DNA of 15,659 bases from Thermaceae bacterium (GCA_027023345.1 JALVVO010000061.1:1-15659), one strand, 5' to 3'; shown: positions 7,647-14,069, numbered from the stretch's first letter. Notes: generated from the letters alone by a model not told the origin. Program-made: numbers and translations.

Positions 7647-7724
7647 GTGCGTGGTTTGGCGTGCGTAGTACGTAGTGAGTAGAAGTCTTTTCATACCACG
7701 CACCACGCACGACGCACCACGTAC
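7647..7724 (+). repeat. Long imperfect inverted repeat filling the icmA-icmB gap
   Basis: Two 33-base arms (7647-7679 and 7692-7724) are separated by a 12-base loop (7680-7691). Aligned by hand, 24 of 33 positions are Watson-Crick pairs, and three more would be G-U pairs in the plus-strand RNA. The arms are built from degenerate repeats of units such as GTGCGTGGT and CGTAGTACGTAGT, unlike the coding sequence around them. It begins 4 bases after the icmA stop and ends 10 bases before the icmB start. It could be a short dispersed repeat element or an RNA hairpin setting the ratio of the two subunits. Confidence 0.7.
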
Positions 7725-7727
7725 AAT
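7722..7727 (+). promoter_or_regulatory. -10-like box of a probable leaderless icmB promoter
   Basis: TACAAT ends 7 bases before ATG 7735 and overlaps the last three bases of the inverted repeat. No Shine-Dalgarno sequence precedes the ATG. If active, icmB can be transcribed separately from icmA. Confidence 0.45.
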
Positions 7728-7734
7728 GAGACCA

Positions 7735-8151
7735 ATGGAACGCAAGATTCGCGTCTTGATCGCTAAGCCCGGCCTCGACGGGCACGACCGGGGAGCCAAG
7801 GTGGTGGCCCGGGCGCTCCGCGACGCCGGCATGGAGGTGATCTACACCGGCCTCCGCCAGACCCCGGAGATGATCGTCTCCGCCGCGCTCCAGGAGGACG
7901 TGGACGCGATCGGGCTCTCGATCCTCTCGGGCGCCCACATGCACTACTTCAAGGAGGTCAAGCGGCTGCTTGACGAACAGGGGGCCTCGGACATCCTCCT
8001 CTGCGGCGGCGGCATAATCCCCGACGAGGACGTGCCCAAGCTCCTCGAGATGGGGGTGGCCGCGGTCTTCGGCCCCGGCACGCTGACCCAGGACATCGTG
8101 GACTTTCTGAAACGCGAGGTGCCCAAGAAATGGGAGAGGGCGGGCCTTTGA
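7735..8151 (+). CDS. icmB: Coenzyme B12-binding small subunit of isobutyryl-CoA-type mutase
   Basis: A 138-residue protein, about the length of Streptomyces IcmB (136). It is the separate cobalamin domain: K11-x3-D15-x-H17-x2-G20 in KPGLDGHDRG is the DxHxxG signature whose His replaces dimethylbenzimidazole as cobalt ligand, with Lys and Asp tuning it. SILSGAH, the LLCGGGIIP loop and FGPGT near the end complete the B12 pocket. It pairs with the icmA product to form the active enzyme. The start is ATG 7735, because the domain begins at once (MERKIRVLIAKPG). ATG 7726 would add three residues but overlaps the -10-like box, and the open frame further upstream runs through the inverted repeat. Sequence alone cannot separate mutase types for this subunit; the specificity call comes from the partner. 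Confidence 0.88.
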   Translation: MERKIRVLIAKPGLDGHDRGAKVVARALRDAGMEVIYTGLRQTPEMIVSAALQEDVDAIGLSILSGAHMHYFKEVKRLLDEQGASDILLCGGGIIPDEDVPKLLEMGVAAVFGPGTLTQDIVDFLKREVPKKWERAGL

Positions 8152-8708
8152 TTAGCTGGCTCCGGGTCCCGGAGCCCTCCGAACTCCCCGCGGAGCTAAA
8201 AGAGCTCATGGGGGCCGCCGAGGAGAAGTTCGGCTTCGTCCCCAACGTGCTCCGTGCCCTGGCCCTGAGGCCCGATCACTTCCTCGCCTGGTGGCGCTAC
8301 TACGATCCCCTGATGCGGGGCGAGGGCAAGCTCTCTCGGGCGGAGCGGGAGATGATCGCGCTGGTGGTCTCCCGCCTCAACGACTGCGAATATTGCCTGG
8401 CCTCGCACAGCTCCTACCTCCGCGAGCTGACCGGCGATCCTACCCTGCCGGACCGCATCGTGGCCAACTGGCGTCGGGTGGAGGAACTTACCGACCGGGA
8501 GCGGGCGCTCCTCGCCTTCGCCGAGGCGATGACGCTCGACTCGGCGCGGCTCGAGCCCGAGGACCTCGAGGCGCTCCGCTCCGTAGGCCTCGACGACGAA
8601 GCGATCTTCGAGGCCGCCGAGGTAGCCGCCATGTTCAACTACACCAACCGGCTCTTGAACGCGCTCGGCGTGAAACCCAACCGGGAGTACTACTTCCGCG
8701 GGCGATGA
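8130..8708 (+). CDS. AhpD-like / peroxidase-related protein (carboxymuconolactone decarboxylase fold)
   Basis: A 192-residue protein of the peroxidase-related branch of the AhpD/CMD superfamily. The redox motif C86-x2-C89-x3-H93 (NDCEYCLASHSSYL) follows the typical helix LSRAEREMIALVVSRL. The N-terminal ELKELMGAAEEKFGFVPNVLRALALRPDHFLAWW and the C-terminal FNYTNRLLNALGV also fit the family. Such proteins use the Cys pair to reduce peroxides or thiols, but most members have no proven substrate. Two starts are possible. ATG 8130 has GAGGTG 8 bases upstream and overlaps icmB by 22 bases. TTG 8148 overlaps the icmB stop as TTGA and has GGGAGAGGG before it. The ATG is used here. Coupling to icmB on one side and an ATGA overlap with plsY on the other place it in the same transcript. 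Confidence 0.82.
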   Translation: MGEGGPLISWLRVPEPSELPAELKELMGAAEEKFGFVPNVLRALALRPDHFLAWWRYYDPLMRGEGKLSRAEREMIALVVSRLNDCEYCLASHSSYLRELTGDPTLPDRIVANWRRVEELTDRERALLAFAEAMTLDSARLEPEDLEALRSVGLDDEAIFEAAEVAAMFNYTNRLLNALGVKPNREYYFRGR

Positions 8709-9244
8709 TCCGGGCCCTGATCGCGGGCTACCTTTTGGGCGCCGTGCCGTTCGCGGTGCTCTTCGGGCTGCTCTCGCGAAAGAACCTCTTACGGGAGGGT
8801 TCGGGCAACCCGGGGGCTTTGAACGCGGTCCGCGTGCTGGGTCTGGTGCCGGGGTTGATGGTGCTTTTCCTCGACCTCGCGAAGGGCTTTCTCGCGGTGG
8901 CCTTCGGCGAGGCCTTTGGCGGCGTTCCCGGAGCCCTCGCCGCCGGCGCGGCGGCGGTATGGGGGCACGCCTACTCGCCTTTTTTGTTCTTTCGCGGGGG
9001 CAAGGGGATCGCCCCCGCGCTGGGGGCGGCGCTCGCCGTCCGTCCGGTGCTGGTTGCGCTGCTCGCCTTGGTCTTCCTAATCTTCTGGGCGGCGACCCGG
9101 CGCCCCTACCGCTCGGCCCTGCTTTCGGCGGCGCTCGCCCCGCTCTTGGTGCTCGGCTACTCGGGCCGGCTGGACCTCGCCCTCTTTGCGCTTTTCGCGT
9201 CCCTTCCCGTCGTGCACCGGCACCTGAAGGACTGGAACCGCTAG
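8705..9244 (+). CDS. plsY: Acyl-phosphate:glycerol-3-phosphate acyltransferase PlsY
   Basis: A 179-residue integral membrane protein with five hydrophobic segments. The three PlsY loop motifs are visible: REGSGNPGALNAVRVLG (motif 1, SGNxGAxN type), DLAKG, and WGHAYSPFLFFRGGKGIAPALG (the GHxxxxFLxFxGGKG glycerol-phosphate site). The C-terminal HRHLKDW supplies a conserved His. PlsY moves an acyl group from acyl-phosphate to glycerol-3-phosphate at the inner membrane, the first committed step of phospholipid synthesis. The start ATG 8705 overlaps the TGA of the AhpD-like gene (ATGA); the open frame extends further upstream in the frame of no known protein, so the overlap start is chosen. The region around the motif-1 Pro is slightly unlike the usual NIGATN. 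Confidence 0.9.
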   Translation: MIRALIAGYLLGAVPFAVLFGLLSRKNLLREGSGNPGALNAVRVLGLVPGLMVLFLDLAKGFLAVAFGEAFGGVPGALAAGAAAVWGHAYSPFLFFRGGKGIAPALGAALAVRPVLVALLALVFLIFWAATRRPYRSALLSAALAPLLVLGYSGRLDLALFALFASLPVVHRHLKDWNR

Positions 9245-9252
9245 CGGGCTTT

Positions 9253-9258
9253 TAAACT
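9253..9258 (+). promoter_or_regulatory. -10-like box of a probable leaderless UPF0316 gene
   Basis: TAAACT, followed by 6 bases and then GTG 9265, in the 20-base gap after plsY. No Shine-Dalgarno sequence is present. No clear -35. Confidence 0.4.
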
Positions 9259-9264
9259 TGGAAC

Positions 9265-9801
9265 GTGGACACCTTGCTCGGGGCGCTCGTGATCTTTCTG
9301 CTCCGGCTGGTGGACGTGCCGCTCTCCACCGTCCGGGTGGTGATGATGGTGCGAGGGCAGCGCCGGGTGGCGGCGGTCCTCGCCTTCTTCGAGTCCTTGG
9401 TCTGGATCCTCGCCATCAGTCAGGTCTTCGCGAGGCTCGACTCCCCCCTCAACATGCTCGCCTTCGCCGCCGGGTTCGCGAGCGGCACCGCGCTAGGGAT
9501 GACCCTCGAGGCCTGGTTCGCCCCCGGCCAGGTGCTGATCCGGGCGATCGTTCGCGAGGGGGCCGAGGCCCTGGTCGCCGAGCTCCGGGAGCAGGGCTAC
9601 GGGGTGACCGTGGTCCGCGGCGAGGGCCGGGCCGGCGAGGTGCCGATCCTCTTCATCGTGGTCCCCCGCCGCCGGGCGGAGGAGGTCCTCGGCGTGATCC
9701 GCGCCCACGCCCCCCGGGCCTTCGTGACCGTCGAGGGGGTGCAGCGGGCGATCGGGGGGCACCTACCCAGCGTGGGTTTTTTTCCCACCGTGCGGCGGTG
9801 A
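9265..9801 (+). CDS. UPF0316 membrane protein with C-terminal DUF2179-type domain
   Basis: A 178-residue protein. Three membrane segments are predicted by eye at about residues 4-22, 33-51 and 58-78, with LRLVDVPLSTVRVVMMVRGQRR between the first two, a typical UPF0316 sequence. The cytoplasmic C-terminal part ends in IFIVVPRRR-like sequence, EEVLGVIRAHAPRAFVTVEGVQRAIGG, the usual end of these proteins (compare B. subtilis YebE). Function is unknown; no enzyme motif is seen. The start GTG 9265 directly precedes the first membrane helix. The gene ends at TGA 9799-9801, 21 bases from the convergent helicase gene. A run of seven T lies within its last codons. Confidence 0.82.
   Translation: MDTLLGALVIFLLRLVDVPLSTVRVVMMVRGQRRVAAVLAFFESLVWILAISQVFARLDSPLNMLAFAAGFASGTALGMTLEAWFAPGQVLIRAIVREGAEALVAELREQGYGVTVVRGEGRAGEVPILFIVVPRRRAEEVLGVIRAHAPRAFVTVEGVQRAIGGHLPSVGFFPTVRR
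9765..9783 (+). terminator. Short hairpin with T7 tract inside the end of the UPF0316 gene
   Basis: ACCCA and TGGGT form a 5-base-pair stem around GCG, followed by six more T. The whole lies inside coding sequence, 18 bases before the stop codon. A terminator here would cut the gene's own message, so it may be fortuitous; it is the only T-tract between the convergent genes. Confidence 0.25.
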
Positions 9802-9822
9802 AAGGGTGCTCCGTTTCCTGGA

Positions 9823-12075
9823 TTAAGGGGGGTGGCGGCGGGTGAGCGCCTCGGCGAGGCGGAGGGCGGCGGATTTGTCGAGGTAGCGGTTTTGGTTGCC
9901 GCACTTCGGGGAGAGGATACAGCGGGGGCAGCCGTCCTCGCAGGGGCAGCTTTTGAGCCGGTCGCGGGCGGCGGCGATCCACTCGGCAAAGCGCCTCGCG
10001 CCCTCGCGGGCGTAGCCCACGCCGCCGGGGTGGCCGTCGTAGATGAAGATCGTGGGCCGGCCGCCGCCCGAGGGGAGGGGGTGGGGATAGGCGGGATAGG
10101 AGACGCCGCCGATGTCGGCCCGCTCGGCGAGGACGAAGAGGGGAAGGAGGCCGATCATCGTGTGCTCGAGCGCATGGATCCCCGAGGGTAGGAGCGCCTC
10201 CGTGGCGAAGGCCAGGCCCTTTTCGTCCGCGAGCCACTCGGGCTCGACGTGGAACCAGACCGCCTCGGTGGCGAATCGAATCTCGGGCATCTCGAGGGCC
10301 ACCTCCTCGAGCACCGCCTCGGTGAGGTAGCGCTTTTTCACGTAGCCCACCACCTGCTCGACGATCTCGACCCGCCCCACCCAGACCCCGGGGTGGACCT
10401 CCTCGCCGTCCTCGGCGAGGACCTCGGTGGTGGCGAGGGGCTGGGTGTAGTAGTCCTCGAGGCTCGGGAGGAGCTCGATCTCCCGGCGCCCAAGGTCGAG
10501 CCTCTTCACCAGGTAGGACTCGCCCTGGTGCAGGAACACCGCCCCCGGGTGGGCCTCCCAGTAGGCCTGGCGCTCGTCGAGGTAGCCGATCGTCTTGCCG
10601 AAGGGGTCCTTGAGCCGGAAGGTGGGTCCCGAGCCCCGAAGGACGATCCGGCGGTGAGGGTCCTTGAGCGGGGTGTAGACGCGGCCTTCCCGCACGACGA
10701 AGCCCTCGCCCGCGAGCTCGGGCCGCCAGATCGGCTCGTCCTCCCGGATCGGGAGCTCCCTCGCGGCGGCGTGGGCGTGGAGGGGGTAGAGGTAGGGGTT
10801 AAAGGGGTCGGCCACCGCCGCCTCGGGCTCGCCCCCGACCAGCCGGTCGGGGTGGTCCTCGTAGTAGGCGTCGAGGGGGTCCTCCCGGGGGATCCAGACG
10901 ACGAGGGCCCGGCGGTCGCCCCTTCCCGCCCGGCCGGCCCGCTGCCAGAGGCTCATCATCGAGCCCGGGAAGCCGACCAGGACGACGGCGTCGAGGTCGC
11001 CGATGTCGATGCCGAGCTCGAGCGCGTTGGTGGCCACGAGCACCGCGATCTCGCCCTCCTTGAAGGCTTCTTCGAGCTTCCTCCGGTCCTTGGCGGTGTA
11101 GCCGGCGCGGTAGGTGCGGATCTTCTCGGCAAAGGGACTGCTTCTCGTGTACTTCCCGATCAGCTCGACGCTCTTCCGGCTGTTGGCGAAGACGAGGGTC
11201 TTGAGGTCGCTCGCGGCGGCGTGCTCGGCGAGGAGGGCGGCCTCGATGTTGGGGCTCCTCCGCACCTCGCCGGTCGGGTCGAGGGCTTTGGGGCGCCAGA
11301 GGACGAACTCGCGCTCGGTGCGGGAGCCCGACCGTCGGATCTCGAAAAAGGCCTCGCCGAAAAGCCTTCCTGCGTGCTCGGCGGGGTTTTGGATGGTGGC
11401 GCTCGCGGCGACGATCTGGGGGGAGGCCCCGTAGTAGCGGGCGAGGCGCAAGAGCCTCCTGAAGATCATCCCCGCGTGGCTGCCGAAGACGCCCCGGTAG
11501 TAGTGGAGCTCGTCCACCACCAGGTAGCGAAGCCGGCCCAAAAACCGCGCCCACTCGGGGTGGCGGGGAAGGATGCCGAAGTGGAGCATGTCGGGATTCG
11601 TCAGGATGAGCCGGCCGGACTCGCGGGCGCGCCTGCGTTTCTCGGAGTGGGTGTCGCCGTCGTAGGTGTACGTGGTGCGGGGAAGGCCGAGGGCCTTTTC
11701 CATCGCGAGGAGCCTTCGCTCCTGGTCGCGGGCGAGCGCCTTGGTGGGAAAGACAAGGAGGGCGGTCCCGTCCTCGAGCGCTGCTTTGAGCGCGGGGGCC
11801 TGGTAGACGAGGCTCTTGCCGCTCGCGGTGGGGGTGGCGAGGACGACGTGCTCCCCAGCCTCGAGCGCCCGGAAGGCCTCGGCCTGGTGGGTGAAGGGGA
11901 AAAGGCCCAAAGCGGCGAGGACGCCGGAGAACGTCCCGTCGTATTCGGCTTTTTTCAAGGGCTCCGCCCGGAGGAGCTCAGCGTAGGCGATCTGGTCGGC
12001 GTAGCCCTCGAGGGCCTTGAGCCACGCGCGGTAGCTTCCGTAGGGCTCGATCGAAGGGGGAAGCTTCGCCGGCAC
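9823..12075 (-). CDS. mrfA: DExH-box helicase with C-terminal DUF1998/zinc-binding region, MrfA (YprA)-like
   Basis: A 750-residue superfamily 2 helicase. Motifs in order: Walker A ATPTASGKS at 80-88, motif II DELH at 188-191, motif III SAT at 225-227, LVFANSRKSVE (294-304), ATNALELGIDIG (348-359) and QRAGRAGR (378-385). The C-terminal third matches the MrfA/YprA DUF1998 region and ends with Cys710-x-Cys712-x3-Cys716-x2-Cys719 plus Cys725, the same spacing as the four metal cysteines of B. subtilis MrfA. MrfA is a 3'-5' DNA helicase acting in repair of mitomycin C adducts and crosslinks with the exonuclease MrfB; no MrfB-like gene is in this window. The start is GTG 12075, 4 bases after the mrp stop. 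AGGAGG abuts it with almost no spacing, so re-initiation after mrp is likely. Confidence 0.88.
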   Translation of the reverse strand: MPAKLPPSIEPYGSYRAWLKALEGYADQIAYAELLRAEPLKKAEYDGTFSGVLAALGLFPFTHQAEAFRALEAGEHVVLATPTASGKSLVYQAPALKAALEDGTALLVFPTKALARDQERRLLAMEKALGLPRTTYTYDGDTHSEKRRRARESGRLILTNPDMLHFGILPRHPEWARFLGRLRYLVVDELHYYRGVFGSHAGMIFRRLLRLARYYGASPQIVAASATIQNPAEHAGRLFGEAFFEIRRSGSRTEREFVLWRPKALDPTGEVRRSPNIEAALLAEHAAASDLKTLVFANSRKSVELIGKYTRSSPFAEKIRTYRAGYTAKDRRKLEEAFKEGEIAVLVATNALELGIDIGDLDAVVLVGFPGSMMSLWQRAGRAGRGDRRALVVWIPREDPLDAYYEDHPDRLVGGEPEAAVADPFNPYLYPLHAHAAARELPIREDEPIWRPELAGEGFVVREGRVYTPLKDPHRRIVLRGSGPTFRLKDPFGKTIGYLDERQAYWEAHPGAVFLHQGESYLVKRLDLGRREIELLPSLEDYYTQPLATTEVLAEDGEEVHPGVWVGRVEIVEQVVGYVKKRYLTEAVLEEVALEMPEIRFATEAVWFHVEPEWLADEKGLAFATEALLPSGIHALEHTMIGLLPLFVLAERADIGGVSYPAYPHPLPSGGGRPTIFIYDGHPGGVGYAREGARRFAEWIAAARDRLKSCPCEDGCPRCILSPKCGNQNRYLDKSAALRLAEALTRRHPP

Positions 12076-12079
12076 CCTC

Positions 12080-13159
12080 CTACTTCTTCAAGGGGATGTT
12101 GAGGAAGGGCTTTTGGTGAGGCGTCTCCTTGGGCTTTTGCTGGCTCGCCGCCACCGCCACCCTACGGGCGGTGTTCTCGGCGAGCTCGCGGTAGGCCTCG
12201 CCCAGGGGCCCTTCCTCGAGCGCGGCGGGGAAGCCCACGTCGCCGCCCTTCCGGATCTTGGGCTCGATGGGGATCTGGCCGAGGAGCGGGGCGCCGTACT
12301 TCTCGGCGTAGGCGGCGAGGCCCCCGGAGCCGAGGATGTCGTGTTTCTCGCCGCAGGAGGGGCAGACGAAGTAGCTCATGTTCTCGACGAAGCCAAGGAC
12401 CGCGACCTCGAGCTTTTCCAGCATGGTCACCGCGCGGCGCACGTCCTCGAGCGCCACCTCCTGGGGGGTGCCCACCACGATCGCCCCGGTGAGCGGCACG
12501 AGCTGCATCACCGAGAGGGGGATGTCGCCGGTGCCCGGGGGCATGTCCACCACCACGTAGTCGAGCTCGCCCCACTCGGTCTTGGTGACGAAGTCGCGGA
12601 CGAAGGAGTGTTGCAGCGAGCCCCGCCAGACGATGGGCTGGCCGTCGGGGACGACGAGGCCCAGGCTCACGAGCTTCACCCCGTGGGCCTCGATGGGGAT
12701 GATCTTTCCACCCCGGGTCATGAGCGGCCGTCCCAGGGCGCCGAGCATCCGCGGGGCGTTGGGGCCGAAGGCGTCGGCGTCGAAAAGGCCCACCTTGGCG
12801 CCGAGCTGGGCCAGGGCCACCGCCAGGTTCACCGCGGTGGTGCTCTTGCCCACGCCGCCTTTGCCGGCCACCACCGCGATCACGTGGTCCACGCCGGGGA
12901 GGGGCTTTTGCTGGATGGGGCTCTCGGCGTCCAGGGCGATCGCCACCTCGCGGGCGCCGGCCCCCTTGACCGCCGCCTCGGCGTCGGCCTTGAGCTTGTC
13001 CTTCAGGGGGCAGGCGGGGGTGGTGAGCTTCAAGGTGAAGGAAACCCGGTCGCCCTCGATTTTGAGGTCGCGGACAAAGCCGAGCGTGACGATGTCCTTC
13101 TTGAAGTCGGGGTCGATGACCTTCTTGAGCGCTTCGAGCACCTGGGCCTCGGTCAGCAT
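12080..13159 (-). CDS. mrp: Mrp/NBP35-family ATP-binding iron-sulfur cluster carrier
   Basis: A 359-residue protein. An N-terminal MIP18/DUF59 domain (about residues 1-80, with the conserved Cys50 in TTPACPLKD) precedes a deviant Walker A P-loop, AGKGGVGKS at 98-106. Later come FDADAFGPNAPRMLG, VVVDMPPGTGD (Walker B region) and C266-x2-C269 in YFVCPSCGE, which bridges a 4Fe-4S cluster between monomers. It carries Fe-S clusters to client apoproteins in the cytoplasm. The start is ATG 13159, where MLTEAQVLEALKKVIDP begins the domain; the 38 codons open before it read into the divergent promoter region and look non-coding. GGGGGGAT lies next to the ATG and a TATCCT hexamer 9 bases upstream. It is followed closely by the MrfA-like helicase gene. 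Confidence 0.92.
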   Translation of the reverse strand: MLTEAQVLEALKKVIDPDFKKDIVTLGFVRDLKIEGDRVSFTLKLTTPACPLKDKLKADAEAAVKGAGAREVAIALDAESPIQQKPLPGVDHVIAVVAGKGGVGKSTTAVNLAVALAQLGAKVGLFDADAFGPNAPRMLGALGRPLMTRGGKIIPIEAHGVKLVSLGLVVPDGQPIVWRGSLQHSFVRDFVTKTEWGELDYVVVDMPPGTGDIPLSVMQLVPLTGAIVVGTPQEVALEDVRRAVTMLEKLEVAVLGFVENMSYFVCPSCGEKHDILGSGGLAAYAEKYGAPLLGQIPIEPKIRKGGDVGFPAALEEGPLGEAYRELAENTARRVAVAASQQKPKETPHQKPFLNIPLKK

Positions 13160-13204
13160 ATCCCCCCTAGGATACCGGCAAACCCGAGGACAGAGGTCGG
13201 CTTT

Positions 13205-13220
13205 GCTTACGCTGTAAGCT
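13205..13220 (+). promoter_or_regulatory. Divergent mrp / 13227-gene region: inverted repeat over a -10-like box
   Basis: The 67 bases between mrp and the next gene hold GCTTAC-GCT-GTAAGC, 6-base arms at 13205-13210 and 13214-13219. TAAGCT (13215-13220) overlaps the right arm and stands 6 bases before GTG 13227, so the gene may be leaderless and the repeat could be an operator. For mrp, TATCCT on the minus strand (13169-13174) is the best -10 candidate. Confidence 0.4.
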
Positions 13221-13226
13221 GGCGGC

Positions 13227-13577
13227 GTGGCGGTGGACGAACGGGAGTTGATCCTCGAGCTCTTCCCGGGCACCCCCTTCGACCTGCTTCCCCCCGGCGA
13301 GGTGCTCTACTACCGCGAGGGCGAGCAGGTGGTGATCGAGGAACCGCCCTTCCGGGCGGTCTTCGAACCGGTGGAGCGGCCCGCCCTTCCCCGTCCCGGG
13401 GTCTGCGAGGCTTGCGGCCGGCTTCTGGGCGGCGCGTTCGCCCGCTTTTTCCGGGTCACGCCGCCGGGCTCGCGGGTGGTCCGGTACGTCCTCCTCTGCG
13501 AGGACACCGAAGCCTGCCGCGAGCGGGCGCGGCCCGAGGTTTTGAGGCGCATCCTGCGGAAGGGTATACTCCCTTAG
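13227..13577 (+). CDS. Small putative zinc-binding protein, unknown function
   Basis: A 116-residue protein starting at GTG 13227, before which there is a -10-like TAAGCT but no Shine-Dalgarno sequence. The N-terminal half is acidic and hydrophobic (ELILELFPGTPFDLLPPGEVLYYREGEQVVIEEPP). The C-terminal half has C60-x2-C63 (VCEACGR) and C91-x5-C97 (LLCEDTEAC), separated by 27 residues with a Pro-Gly turn and a beta-like VVRYVLLC, the layout of a treble-clef or ribbon zinc site. The spacing recalls the C-terminal zinc domain of FusB/FBP-type EF-G binding proteins, but similarity by eye is too thin to name it. The last codons contain the gfh1 promoter, and the stop is 12 bases before gfh1, so the two are adjacent in one direction but separately promoted. 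Confidence 0.7.
   Translation: MAVDERELILELFPGTPFDLLPPGEVLYYREGEQVVIEEPPFRAVFEPVERPALPRPGVCEACGRLLGGAFARFFRVTPPGSRVVRYVLLCEDTEACRERARPEVLRRILRKGILP
13542..13570 (+). promoter_or_regulatory. Near-consensus sigma-70 type promoter of gfh1-lysS
   Basis: TTGAGG (13542-13547), 17-base spacer, TATACT (13565-13570): four and five of six consensus matches at the ideal spacing. It lies inside the last codons of the gene at 13227 and 19 bases before ATG 13590. The leader would carry the TTGGAGG Shine-Dalgarno sequence (13578-13584), 5 bases before the ATG. Confidence 0.75.
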
Positions 13578-13589
13578 TTGGAGGCGTTT

Positions 13590-14066
13590 ATGGCGCGGGA
13601 AGTCCGACTCACCAAGGAAGGCTACGAGCGGCTCAAGGCCGAGCTCGAGCGGTGGCAGCAAAAACTCGAGGAGATCACCAAGATCCTCCAGGAGCTCATG
13701 GAATCCTCCGACGACTACGACGACTCCGGCCTCGAGGACGCCAAGCGCGAGAAGGCCCGCATCGAGGCGGCGATCGCGCAACTCGAGGACGTCCTCTCCC
13801 GGGCGGTGATCATCGAGGGGGCCGAGGCCAAGGGCAAGGTGGCGCTGGGGAGCACGCTGGTGATCCAGGACACCCAGACCGGCGAGAGCTTCGAGATCCA
13901 GATCGTGGCCCCGGCGGAGGCGAGCGTCCTCGTCGAGCCCATGAAGGTCTCCGACGAGAGCCCGGTGGGCACCGCGGTCCTCGGCAAGCGGGCCGGAGAC
14001 GTGGTCAAGGTCGAGGTCCCCACCGGCGAGACCAAGGAGTACCGCGTGCTTTCCATCCTGGAGTAG
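13590..14066 (+). CDS. gfh1: Gfh1, GreA-like RNA polymerase secondary-channel inhibitor (anti-GreA)
   Basis: A 158-residue protein of GreA/GreB fold: an N-terminal coiled coil (about residues 1-75) and a C-terminal FKBP-like domain. The sequence at the coiled-coil tip decides its identity. GreA has a GDxSENAEYxxA-type tip with the acidic pair that helps transcript cleavage; here it reads MESSDDYDDSGLEDAK, with Asp41, 42, 44 and 45. This is the four-Asp tip of Thermus Gfh1, which blocks the secondary channel, inhibits synthesis and cleavage, and competes with GreA. The start is ATG 13590 (MAREVRLTKEGYERL), with GGAGG 5 bases upstream; a TTG four codons earlier overlaps that site. The lysS GTG follows 3 bases after the stop. 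Automatic annotation would probably say GreA. Confidence that it is Gfh1-type is high from the tip alone. Confidence 0.88.
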   Translation: MAREVRLTKEGYERLKAELERWQQKLEEITKILQELMESSDDYDDSGLEDAKREKARIEAAIAQLEDVLSRAVIIEGAEAKGKVALGSTLVIQDTQTGESFEIQIVAPAEASVLVEPMKVSDESPVGTAVLGKRAGDVVKVEVPTGETKEYRVLSILE

Positions 14067-14069
14067 CCC

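Noticed and set aside
7647..7724. CRISPR array
   Set aside because: Units are short, degenerate and inverted, without spacers of regular length; there are no cas genes.
5967..8151. Call as ordinary methylmalonyl-CoA mutase
   Set aside because: The superfamily is right, but the carboxylate-binding Tyr and Arg are replaced by Phe and Gln as in isobutyryl-CoA mutase; no epimerase gene is near.
10249..12102. A 617-codon open frame on the plus strand
   Set aside because: Antisense to the MrfA-like helicase, which has all motifs in order. No start or family support.
13160..13273. Longer mrp reading with 38 extra N-terminal codons
   Set aside because: It would overlap the divergent gene at 13227 and adds non-conserved Ser/Arg/Pro-rich sequence; ATG 13159 starts the MIP18 domain directly.
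13590..14066. Call as transcript cleavage factor GreA
   Set aside because: The coiled-coil tip has the Gfh1 four-Asp sequence and not the GreA loop.
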